Shown here: positions 1 to 11,276 of the stretch, one piece after another | Numbering within the stretch: position 1 is the first letter of the stretch | Layout: every line of letters begins with the position of its first letter | From: Saccharum officinarum | Taxonomy: Eukaryota > Streptophyta > Magnoliopsida > Poales > Poaceae | NCBI GenBank assembly: GCA_020631735.1 | Contig: CM036225.1 | Coordinates: 69,428,662 to 69,492,661 of the forward strand | Direction of reading: 5' to 3' | DNA length: 64,000 nt | Program-made: the position numbers and the translations under genes | The notes under the pieces: generated by a model | What the model was told of the DNA's origin: nothing | What the model saw: only the letters and a program-made list of their open reading frames with translations | The model's database searches: none

Positions 1-2460
1 TCCAAAAGGGTGAGATCATAGACGACAAATATACTCTGAGGCTATAGGATACTGACTAACCAATAGACAGAGTCTATGTTGGTCATAAATGTTCATTCAT
101 TTAGACACCAACAATGGAAACTACTTGAGGTTCCATGTGTGCAGTTCTCTTTCTCTGACAACAACACTGTATTATCTGAGTCTATCGATGGTTAGAGAAT
201 GTGATAGCTGACTCTGTCGGCTTCCTATTTCTGCCAATAGTTAATAAGATTCTTTTATCCGAAGACAACAGTTATCTGGGTTGAATCAGATGCAACCTCT
301 TGGTAAAAACATGTATAAGGTACCAAAGTATGTCATCATTGGAAAATAATTCCCAAAGAAAGATGTAACGAGGCCTTAAGGACAACAAAAGTTGTAATTA
401 TTCACTTAACCGCGGGGAGTAGTCTACCATCAAGCGATTGAGTAAAATCTTCCTTGGTGACTTAGTTATACTATAAGTTGAGTTGACTTGCAGCATAACA
501 ACTTTGTCAGGCCAACTTTCACCATGAAACTTTCTCTTTAGGGCCATATAGCAGCTCTAGGATGAGAAATCTGTTGTTTGACACTTCTCAGATTGCTTTC
601 GAATATTCCTCAATACTGCATCTAATAGAGTTATGAACAAACCGTTTGGGGCACCTAAGGGCACAAGGATGTTGATCAAAACTAGGGCATGCATTTCTCT
701 AATTCTTCACCGCAGCTGATTGAACACCTTGCACTATCTGTGTGATTGTCCAAGATGGAATTGACTTGGTCGCAATGATTCTGGATGACAGAGTATCACT
801 CAAGTTGTTGGCCAGTTGATTAACTTATTGTTGGTTATTGCTTTGTAAGACATAGCTTTCGTAACTACCAAGGGGTCGTTACCTAGCTGGAGATTAACCT
901 TCCTATTGGTAACTAATTAGTTGTCTCTCAACACTAAAAAGTTCCAAATCTTCATTCTTGACCACAACACTGTGGTTGATGCAGAACAGATGGTTGCCAT
1001 CGAAGTTAGCAAGTAAGGGGTCACACCAGAGATGGTTGATTTCGACGGTGTGGTCATTATCCATACAAAGGTTAAGATTTACATAATGTGACGATTGATT
1101 CTTATCCAACGAATGACTTGTCCAGTAGTAAGTGTTGCGTGTCCTTTTTATCCAACAGAGCTAAGATACGTGGCTCCCTAGATGCTGGTTGTCAATACTG
1201 GGCAACTATGTAGAGTCACTTGACTACCACATATTGCAGTCTGTTAAAGTTTATGTCGGTGACCTGTTCTTTAAAGGTTATCCTCTTAGCAACTTCAGAA
1301 GGACACTCCGCTACTTTCGGTCTAAGATATTGATCTTACGATACAATATGGAGAGATAACCAAGAAAAAGTTCACATGAGAATAACACGTTGATGTTGTT
1401 CCGCAATGGATCATGACTAGAAACCACGATACCAGCGCGTGCCGAGCAGCACAACCTTGTGTCGGCCGCCCATAGGAGGCTCTCGGTTTCGTCGCGGCAC
1501 CATTAGTTGCTACTCATAACACCATTACTGATCACACCACCAAGGTGAAATTTCAAGTGACACAATTTGGGTGGTTAACAACAAGCATTATACAAGGAAG
1601 GATAGCAAACAAGGTATTCACAAGGTTTGGAATTAACAAGGAGGCGATCCGAAAATCAACACATAACACAAGAGAACATAGCTCAATTACGAAAGACAAC
1701 TGAGCAAGGGACTCTTGCTTAAATTCTACGTATGACTTGCGTCCACCGAGGGGAGAACCAGATAAAAGATTAACAAGAGATTCAATCAAGTTGAGCAACA
1801 ACATGAGATCAAGAGTAATAAACATTCCCAAGACTTGGGAAGGTTGGAGACGAATTAAGCAAATTTCAAGGTGAAAACCGATATGTAGTCATAGATTGAG
1901 TTGATAAGGTAGATGCACGAATTTGCAAGCACACGATTTAGAGACCATAATAGAGAGACGTTGCGTCACACTGGCTAACCTTTGAGAGAGGTAACCAGAA
2001 GGTCTAACATGGATTTGGGTACGGTCTCCACAACTGGCAACGTACGAACCATGGTCAAAGGCTAGCATTGATAGAAGTTAACTTAGTGGATCAATCGACA
2101 AGGGTCTTCACAAAGAGGGTTGCAAAACATCTATGGCTTATGCAAACATATAGGAGAACTAAACTTTGGACTTTCGATCAAGCAAAGGCATGGATACAAA
2201 CATTCAAGGGCTAACCACCAAGTCTACAGGCTCAGGCTCCTAAAATAGAGAACCTAATGGAAGACAACAACCATACAATTACGTACGTGAACATTGTTCT
2301 AGGATAAAGTTATGTGGCCCTCGTATGCTCACCGAGGACAAACGAGGTGACAACTAGGGCACTACCTAGATAACAAGCATACATACAACATCATAGTCAA
2401 GCAGACATTGGAGAAAATTCAAACGAATAGGCTTAAGCAACCAATACAAGGCACAAGGCT
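1..2460. other. Degenerate non-coding sequence, no gene recognised
   Basis: Only short open frames occur here, all under 100 codons, and none shows a recognisable domain. Base composition is AT-rich and resembles old retrotransposon sequence. A short GC-rich patch near 1435-1505 stands out but I cannot assign it. I see no RNA gene, no clear terminal repeat and no promoter that I could defend. Confidence 0.5.
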
Positions 2461-3300
2461 CACCCAAAAAATAAGCATTCATCTTAAGCATGAACTAACT
2501 ACAAGTTTAGCTCTAGACAAACACTAGCTAAGGGAGCCAACTTAGCATGTGCATAGAATCTGGACAGCAGCACAATAGTTACTTGTTTCAACCATAACTA
2601 AGGTTGTAGACATCCTACAAAGGTGATCCTAGACTTTCTAGAAAGCTTAGGAAGATGACTACACTTTCGTTATTCATACCAAAAGCTAATTCATAGATTA
2701 ACATGACCAAAAATGCTAATGTTTCAGATCTGTACCAATATGGACAGAAAACTGACAAGAACTTCAAAAATGCACAACTGGAGTTCTAGGAACCTAACAA
2801 AAGTGATCCTTAACTTTATGTAAATATTATTAAATTCTCTATAACTTTCTTATTATCGTATTAGGATGATTCTACAGCTAACAAGGTTAATCAACACAAA
2901 GAAGACATTTCTGCCCAGATTTGGACAGATTCTATCATTCAACTTCACAAGCTAATAACTGGTGACTTACACCATCAAAAGTAGTGATCTTTAGCATTTT
3001 GGAAAGCTTAGAAGACGTACTACACTTCCTCTAATATTTCCAAGACATGATTCCATAAGCACATAGGTCAAATAAAGCAAACATTCAGATCTGTTCTGAC
3101 ATGAGCAGATTTTGACAACAAACTTCTAAAATTTATAATTCCCAAACCATAAGGCCTAGTGTCATAAAATTTTTGGACAAGCTAGATGAGTAAGTTAACT
3201 ACAACTTTAGTATTCTCCATAACTACAGAAAACACCATTATGACCACAAAAACATCACTACAACAGAAATCGTTCTAGCAGCCAATGTCCAACAAGCAAA
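2461..3300 (-). repeat. Diverged chromovirus LTR segment
   Basis: By eye this tract follows, with many substitutions, the order of short phrases seen in the LTR of element B around 6400-6750, in the same minus orientation. Compare 3120-3225 with 6620-6725: both run through 'ataattcc', 'aaaccac/aaaccat', 'gctagat' and a 'caactttt/caacttta' phrase. It is most likely a decayed LTR of a related long-LTR Gypsy element. I cannot place its ends. The stretch 3301-3690 that follows shows nothing I can identify. Confidence 0.4.
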
Positions 3301-3690
3301 ACAAAGCTTGCCTTTGTTCTACTTAACAAGAGAGCACACAAACATGTTATTCTAGTAGCTCTAAATTTTGTTACCTTAGATCAACATGAATTTAACTCAT
3401 TCATGAGAATCCAATATTATTTAAGTGAGGTCTAAAGCATTTGGCAAACGCTTGGGTGAACAACATATCCACCACTTGGCTAAGCTAGAGGATATCTCTA
3501 AGTTCAAGCATATAGCCACACTTATTTCTAGTAAGGCTAAGCACACACTTTTCTCAAACCACATGGAGTAAGGCATTCTTATTTAGCTTCATTCAAGAAA
3601 GATAGTGTACTATCTTGATCACAAGTTACTTATCATTTGAACAAGGATGAGAGGAGCATAACTATGCATAAGGCAACAATCATGAAGATG

Positions 3691-4454
3691 CATGCTTCGT
3701 CCTATTCGTCCTCACAAGATTGCCAACCCAAGGTGGCGATCACGTTCTATGTCGGTGGCATTACACACACTCTCTCGATATATAGCTAGTCGTCAGCTAC
3801 ATTCGACTTACGCATTCGTGGTTAGCGTACCTGCAGAAAAGTTTCATTGCAGCCCAACAATTCCCCAATATATGGCACACAATAAAAGCAGTAAGTAAAA
3901 TTTTTTAAGTACTCTCATACACATATACCCCTGTATATATACATGTAGCACCAAAACTACCCGAATCATTCGATCACCCACAATTAAGTACCTTCATATA
4001 TACATGTGTGTAACATGTAAATAATCCAGTAACCAAAACTAGCTCTCCCCTAGACCGCAGGTTGTACGGTCATGCTCTCACAACTCATACTTACCTGAGC
4101 GTAGGTGCGATGTTACATAAAAGTAAACTAGCGACATATATGACTATCTCATATATGAAGGCTACCTCTAATCTAACACACCGGTAGCATAGTGTAGGAG
4201 AGTCATCACACATACATACCTTGGCCTGGGCGTAGATGCATACTTGAAAACCCCCAAGTTAGTACTTATATAAGCCACCTAATAATCCTTATATGGGCAT
4301 AAGGAAATTGACCACTGGCATACTTAGATTTAGAATTCAGTTTTCACAAACCTATATATAGCTATAAGTTGATAAAATTGATTTTATAAAACAAAACCTT
4401 TGTTTTAAATACACATATGACAAGTTTAATGTTGAATCTTGCTCCGATACCAGC
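3691..4454 (-). mobile_element. Leader of Gypsy element B (minus strand)
   Basis: Read on the minus strand from the LTR end at 4455, this stretch carries the primer binding site and then a leader clearly related to that of element A (14352-15141). Shared landmarks include a 'gccagtggtca' phrase, a 'taaggac/taaggat' phrase and a splice-donor-like 'aggtaagta' at about 4093-4101 followed by 'tgtgagagcatga'. A 'ctgcaggtac' phrase near 3828-3838 also matches element A near 14883. No ORF follows on the left, so element B is truncated or has decayed there. The left boundary given is approximate. Confidence 0.6.
4441..4452 (-). other. Primer binding site, element B
   Basis: On the minus strand the sequence reads TGGTATCGGAGC two bases after the LTR end. 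This is close to TGGTATCAGAGC, the complement of the 3' end of plant initiator tRNA-Met that primes reverse transcription in many plant LTR elements. It fixes the LTR end at 4455 and the direction of the element. Confidence 0.75.
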
Positions 4455-7400
4455 TGTAACGGAACCGTCCAAATTATAAGAGCACAAGTACAAAAACAAT
4501 CACCGAAATGATCAAATTCTCGCACTTGAGCCCATATAACTCTGGTAGTCCAATGAAATCACGAGAGATTTCAAACCAACCAACATACAAGCCAAGATCG
4601 TAGTGATTCAACATAACAAGTCACATGTTACCTCTATTTCATAAGTAAATCAATTTACATCGGAGTTCAACAAAGTTATTACACTTACATTGAAAAGTAG
4701 CGGAAGCAAAGTAATTTGAAACTAACATTAATCTTATTTCAAATACATGCCAGTACCACGGTCGACTTCCAACAAAAGCATTAGAGATAAGGTAAATAAG
4801 AAGGATCCTGCCCGTGATCACACTCCGCCTCTACGGCAGGAGCCAACCAACTCTTGCAGTCGCCATGATACATCATAACCTGCAACAAGTGGGGATAAAA
4901 CCCTGAGTACAAGAAGGTACTCAACTAGACTTACCCGTCAGAAACCAGAAATAAGTGACACCAAGGATCATGCAAGGCTGATATAAAGTGGGGCTAGCTT
5001 GACAACTTTTTGCATAAAAGCTTAATATAGATGATCAATCATTAATGCTTAAGCATCAAGTTAATTATCATTAACCTATCATCTATATTAGAACCTGTAC
5101 TAGAGCACTCACTTTATTAGGAGCAAACAATATTAACCATAGCAGGTATAAATTGAGGCAACCTTTCCATCGTGATCCAATTAACCATCCATTCAATTTA
5201 ATGGAATCTATGTTGCCGCTGCTCAAGTCAAGTGCTCACTAACCGGGAGCGACGGCGATTCGAATCGAATTCCTATCCAGCTGGAGGGGTATTTCTAACA
5301 CTCACCGCGCAGGCCCCTGCCAGGGTCGCACAAGCCACCTTTTCATATGATTCAGGAATCGCGGGTCCGAATGATGTCGCGACCCCAAGGGCGACACTCT
5401 GCCAGGTGATAGGGACTCTAACCCCCCTTGGTCTCACGCCAATGTCCCCAAGCACATCCTTTCTCTCCTCCAAGAAGCAACCTACCATTCGATTCCCGGC
5501 CTGAATCACATTACTCGGCTTCGCGGTCGGAACGACTTATCCGGCCAACTAAGTGTTAGACTGCGTTCAACATGACTCAAGGACGTACAGTGAATCGGTC
5601 CTTAAACGACTCAGACGGGGATAGATTCACACCCAAGACCTCCATGCCTTGTCGCTTCACTATCATCATCCCGCCCGGTCTCATTTCATTTTATTAACAC
5701 ATGGTTCCTTTCCACGATAGCAAATATAGCCAACCGTGCCATATATGAATATCCCTACATCTCGCAGGTGACAGGAAATCATCTGACTTCTACCGCTTAA
5801 AGCAGGGCTAAGCATCTACTCGATCCTAGTCTATGTAGGATTCAGGGATTCATATATCTGGACAAGGAATGATATAATGCAGCAAGGTTTTCAACCAACT
5901 CCTATCACTTAATGCAACAATACTTATAACATATATATAATTAATTGCTTTAAAGATAGGAGGCTTATAATGCTCCGGGGCTTGCCTGGGATCCGACTCA
6001 AGTTAGAGTATGTCAGATGAGTTCGCTTGGCGAGCAACCTCCAATCTACCACTTGTCCGGTCCTTCTATCTTCCGGTTTGGATCCACCAAACACCGTCTT
6101 CGGGTTTGGCTCCAACGCCACATCCTTCACACGTTTCTGCTAGCGTACCTATATGAGATGCAACCATACACATGTGTGAATGCATAGAAGTGCAATGAAC
6201 AGAGTAATCAAACAAGCATACCAAAGTTCTCATAAACACCTAGAGCTAATTAACTTAATCCTCATTAGGGCATAACATAGAAGATGGCAAGCACATCAAG
6301 CAAGACACAAGCCTCAAGATCACAGGGTACTAACCCAAGTACTTTCAAAGGTATGAGTCACCCTTCAACACATTAGCACGGCAAAGTTAATCACAGCACT
6401 ACAACTAAAATCTGTCACTTTCTGGACATACATACAGTAGCTCAGTAAATCAATCATATCTGAAGTTCTACAAACCCAAATAACTTGCAAGAAGACATCA
6501 TAGAAAGCTTATGGAATTCTCTACATTTCATTTATAATCATCATAGCATGATTCCAAAGTCTAACATGTCAAATTTACACAAACACAGAAACTGGTCTAA
6601 CAAGACAGAGAGCAAGCAATTCTGTAACTCAACTTTAAACAGCTATAATTCCTAAACCACATGGCCAAATACCACCAAATCTTAACAGCAGCTAGATATA
6701 TAAATTATCTTCAACTTTTGTATAAATAAGTTTCATAACAAAGCACATTATCATGAAGAACTTTGCTAAGTTCCCAGATCTGTCCAGAAACCACATTTGC
6801 AAGAAATAATTATTAACTTATGTTGCAAACATATAATTAGACAAAACCAACTTTACCAACATGTCACACATGACTAATGAACACCAGAAAACATAGTTTC
6901 CATTCCTAAATAAATTCTTTTCATGCATTTTCTTAATTTATTTAGATAATTAGGTGGAATTAGGAACACATATCAAAGGTACACAATAAATTCTACCAAA
7001 ATTACAGTGTCCTACAAATGCTCCCAAAAGTCTACTGTACAAATTTCAGGCCATTTGGACATGCATAGCAACCTCTATGAAAAAGACAAATTGCCATTAC
7101 AAGAATTCATGTGAGAGCAAGTTAATTCCAAAACTCCATATTTTCTGTGAACACAAGGCCATATTATGGATCAATATGATAGAGAAACATCATACTAAGG
7201 TAATGGAACAACATTTTCTATTTTATCATTTATATATTATTTATAAGTTCTTTAGTAAGCCATAAACAAGTTAACTCAATAACTTCAGCATACAGTAAGC
7301 AATGGCCATGAAATTTATACAACAGTACATCCATAGCATGACAAGCCTACCATAAAAATTTCACACCAATTGGAGCAACACAACTCAAGATATAAAATGA

Positions 7401-9842
7401 CAAGCAATATGATGCAGATTTCCTTATTTATCAAGGTCAAATCAAAATCTTAAGAAAACAGTGAACAACTAGGGTGTTTAATATTTTTCCTAGCAAGTGC
7501 ATGTCATCACAAAATTAACAAAACAAGAATCACTATTTTTGGATATCTAAAACTCTAGATATGGCTCTGGTCAAGTTTATAAGCATTTTAGAGCATTTTT
7601 AAAGCTTAAATAATGACGTCAGAAAACATCTACAAACATGTAACATATTATGACTCCACTGCATAGATCTCTTCTCAAGGTTTCCAAAAAGTCCATTTTT
7701 GCTATTTTTGGAATTACCTAGTATGAGATATGAATTTTAGAAGATTTACATGAAAATGAAATTCAAAAATCGAATTAAAACAACCCTAACGAATTTTGCT
7801 AGGTGCACCGGTTGTTTACCCAACTCAGCCCCTACTTAAACCGACATGTGGGACCCTCTGTACCATTGGGCCCAGCTGTCATAGAGAGAGGGAGCCGGAC
7901 CAGTTTTCTTCCCCGCCCCTTTCTCCTTCACAGGGACACCGGAAGCAGGGGAGGCGGCCGGCCCGCGGCTCCGGCCGGCGGGGCAGCGCTCTGGCGGCAA
8001 AAGGCGGTGGCGTAGTGACAGGAGGCCCACGCGCATCCCTGAGCAGTAGCAGCTCGGCCAGAGGTGGCTCATGGCCACCTGGCCACAAGCAAGTGCGGCC
8101 CGAGCGGCATGGCGACGGCGGCGCAGGCTCGACGGCTCACCCCGGCGGCGGTGAAGTGGCGGCGCAGCATCCTCAGGTCTAGGTAAAACTATGGCAGCCC
8201 TTGGTTGGTAGCGTGGTGAACTAAAGTGGCTTGGCCACGATGACTGGCGTGGCCTCTGCTCGTCGGCCACGGAGGCGTCCGCGGCCAAAGCGCTGGCGGC
8301 AGGGATGGCTCAAGCGAGTGCGCACACGGTAAGGCACGACGAGGTGGCAACAATGGCGCACTTGATGGAGCAGAAGTATGGCGTGAGGTGCGGAACGACT
8401 TCGGCGGCGAGATTGGCCATGGCGGCCATGATCACGGCGCTCACGGTGGCCGCGCTCACGATGGCGAGGAAAGGCCGGGTAAGGTTGCGGTGGGTGTAGC
8501 AGTGAGATGCGGAGATGGTGGTGTGCTTCATTTGGCCTGCGACTTGACAAATCGGCGAGAACGTTGGTGCGGCCACGAGCTCCGGAGCTTGGCCATGGCG
8601 GACATGCTCTGGGTGCGACTGGGAAAGACAGGGAGGCAACGGGAAGCTCTAGGGCGAGGGGGGATGGAGTGGAGCTTGGGCGCGCGTCCTGGTGCTCTTC
8701 CACCTCGACAACAAGGCGCAAGACGCGTGGAGAGGCAAGGGGGCGCGTGTCCAGCCATGGTGGGGTGCCCTGCTGCACGGTCGCCACGGGGACAATTCAT
8801 CGAGCACGTGGCAGGCGCCTCTGTGCCCGTCTTGGAGGCCGATTTTGGGCCGGTTCTGTTCATATTTGGGCCAAGGGCCTTTAACAAAGTTTGAAGCCCA
8901 TTCAAAGCTCTATGATTTTCCTTTAGGGAGCAAAGTTATTAGAGTTGTAGATTAGGAGATAATCAGCCCCCAAATTACCAGTGTCAACCTGTTAAGCTAG
9001 GGCTCGGTTTTGGGATTTTGCAGTGCCAAACTTGGTCAAATTGATCCCAACTTTTTACATGTTGTTCTCCAATGAATTATTTCCAACTTTCATTTTTGGG
9101 TCAACTTGAGTTATTCAACAAAATTCGGAGAACGCGAGATGCCAACGTCGACGTTACTGGAATTAGGGCTTAAAAAAATGGCTAAGTGCTGAAATCAGCC
9201 CTAAAACTGACTTGTGGGCCTTGTTTGAGCATGTTCCTCACATTTTCATGACTTGACTCTTAAACAAAGTTTGTTCCTTATAAAATTCTCTACAACTTTG
9301 TTAAAGGGTACACAGTCATGCAAAGCTTCTAGGTCACACTTTTGAAATGGTCAAACAAAAGGGTTCTAGGGTCCATACATGGTCAACCATCACTTAGAAG
9401 CACATTTAGGCAAAATGATCAATATGAACATTGTTCCATTAAGTGCCCTAAGTGTAGTTAAGGTGTTGTAGAGTTCATCTAGAGTCATTTGGACAATTTG
9501 CAAGGTTTGGTGGATGTTCTATAGTTCCATTAACTTAATGGGGCAAATTCCAATAGGAATGGAACTTATCATTTCATGTGACTTTTTGATTCCAAACTTC
9601 ATAAAACTTTTTCAGGGATCAATATAGATAGTTCTTGATGTGAGACATGTGAAGATACTTTGATAACAACACCCAAGCATATATCTCTTAATTGAGCCTA
9701 TATGTAAGCGAGGGTGCAATATCCAAGTTTAGGTTAGGGCTTATTTCCATAGGTTTGACTTTGACATCGTCATCTCCACTAATCTGTCATGTTTGAGCTT
9801 AAACCCACTACTTAATTGGTGATAAACACCTAGGGTGTTACA
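4455..9842 (-). mobile_element. 5' LTR of Gypsy chromovirus-type element B
   Basis: Read on the minus strand the repeat opens with TGTAACACCC at 9842 and closes with TTACA at 4455, directly before a primer binding site. At about 5.4 kb it is an unusually long LTR. It is the same family as the solo LTR at 16783-21888: both share the segment around 4800-4890 (compare 21465-21540) and a GC-rich island (7900-8830, compare 18170-18830). The repeat interrupts the RT of element C exactly at 9842/9843. The many short GC-rich open frames inside it show no domain and I treat them as non-coding. Confidence 0.8.
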
Positions 9843-10772
9843 TGCTCAGCATGCTCTTCTTCACTTTTGGAGTATACCAAAATATCATCAATAAAGACAA
9901 CCACAAACTTGTCAAGCTCCGGCATGAAAACTAAGTTAATCAAATACATGAAATGTGCTGGTGCATTAGTGAGGCCAAAAGACATAACTAGATACTCATA
10001 CAATCCATGTCTGGTAGTGAATGCAGTCTTTGGGATATCTTCTGGTCGAATCTTGATTTGATGGCATCCCGATCGAAGATCAATCTTTGAAAATACCTTT
10101 GCCACCCGCAAGTTGATCAAAAAGTATATCAATGCAAGACAACGAGTACTTGTTTTTAATGGTTACTTCATTCAACGGACGATAGTAAACACACATCCTT
10201 AAAGTCTGATCCTTCTTCTTGACAAAAAGAGCCGAACATCCCCACGGTGATGAACTGAGTTTGATGAAACCTTTTTCAAGCAACTCTTGCAATTGAACCT
10301 TGAGTTCGGCCAATTCATTTGGTGGCATTCTATAAGCTCTCCTGGATATTGGGGCAGTACCAGGTTTTAACTCAATTACAAATTCTACTTCTCTATCCGG
10401 TGGCAGACCAGGTAGATCATCTGGAAACACATCTGGAAATTCACAGACTACCGTTATATCATAAATTTCTTTCACTGAGGTTGCACATATCCTCTCAATT
10501 GTTCTCTTTGGAATAGGAAGTTGGATAAGAAGATGAGATTTATTATCTGGCAAGTTCAACCTTATAGTTCTGTGCAGTGCATCTATAATAGCTCCTCGTT
10601 GGTACATCCAATTCATACCCAGGATTACATCTATATCCTGATTTCCGTTCTGATTCTAGGCCAACAGAGTAGTGACATTGACTAGTGGTGCAATAGCTTC
10701 TGCCAGAGTAGGTGGGAATGGTGGGAGATTAGGAGCATTGTCCCCAGCCTGAGAAGTTCTAGTACCATCCAT
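9843..10772 (-). pseudogene. Gag-protease-RT remnant of Gypsy element C
   Basis: On the minus strand a gag start (Met at 10772) runs about 38 residues to an in-frame TAG near 10656. A few residues further on it joins the end of the retroviral-type protease, recognisable from the DVILGMNWM motif. Most of gag and half of the protease are therefore deleted. The reverse transcriptase follows ([17 protein letters not shown] linker, [26 protein letters not shown], then the FIDDILVYS catalytic box). A one-base frameshift lies near 10080-10132. The RT is cut at 9843 by the LTR of element B. The sequence is close to element A's RT, so C is a related chromovirus-type Gypsy element. It is not functional. 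Confidence 0.85.
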
Positions 10773-10967
10773 CTGTTGTACACAAACCATATTTATTTAC
10801 ATTGCTTTATTGAATTAAAAAGCATTTAGTACAGTACTAGTACACACATCAAACTTATCTTACATTATTTTTTTACAAACTTGCTCGCAAGCAAGCAAAC
10901 CAACCCCGCTAAGGTTCTTAGAAAACAGGAAAGACTACTATATTACATAACCATCCATTTCGACACT
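10773..10967 (-). other. Spacer between first ORF and gag of element C
   Basis: This AT-rich spacer of about 195 bases separates the end of the extra ORF from the gag start of element C. Element A has a spacer in the same place (16156-16515). No motif stands out. Confidence 0.5.
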
Positions 10968-11276
10968 TCACTCCTCATCATCATCACTAATCACTATCAC
11001 TCCATCCTCATTCTCCGGAGCACTTGTACCAGTGACATGACTTGCCTCATCCCCACTTTCCATCATGGGTTCATTTTCTTCCGGATCCTCCTCCTTGTTA
11101 TCCTCTCCACCAGGAACGACCACGGCACCGACATCATCTTCTACAACCAGGGGCTGATAATTGGGATTCATCAGGTTATGTAGTCTATGGACTTCCTCGT
11201 GTAGGATTGTATTGTATTGCTCCAGATGTGTCACAAAAAGTTTTAACTCTCGAACACGAGCCCTAGCTTCTGTCTC
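10968..11276 (-). pseudogene. 3' half of extra ORF (H3-tail-like ORF) of element C
   Basis: The minus-strand frame encodes the end of a coiled coil (HLEQYNTILHEEVHRLHNLM) and a strongly acidic tail ending in DDDEE. The coiled-coil end and acidic tail align with the matching part of element A's extra ORF (15880-16152). The 5' half lies beyond element A, at 30001-30215. If the 19 kb insertion and one 5-base target copy are discounted, the two halves stay in one reading frame of 172 codons plus stop. The ORF has no stop of its own, so it was open when element A inserted. Function is unknown; see the 5' half for the H3-like tail. Confidence 0.7.
11272..11276. other. Target-site duplication of element A, left copy (decayed)
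   Basis: The five bases left of element A are GTCTC; those right of it (30001-30005) are ATTTC. They differ by two transitions, as expected for an old duplication that has lost methylated cytosines. The reading frame of the interrupted ORF of element C is preserved only if five bases were duplicated, which supports this reading. Confidence 0.55.

Noticed and set aside
5232..5509. Overlapping open frames of 78-90 codons on both strands
   Set aside because: They lie in the LTR of element B. The matching stretch of the solo LTR (about 20820-21100) has changed by indels and stops, so there is no sign of coding.
7796..8955. Many GC-rich open frames, up to 188 codons
   Set aside because: These overlap on both strands within the LTR GC island, have no domain and a composition-driven lack of stops.
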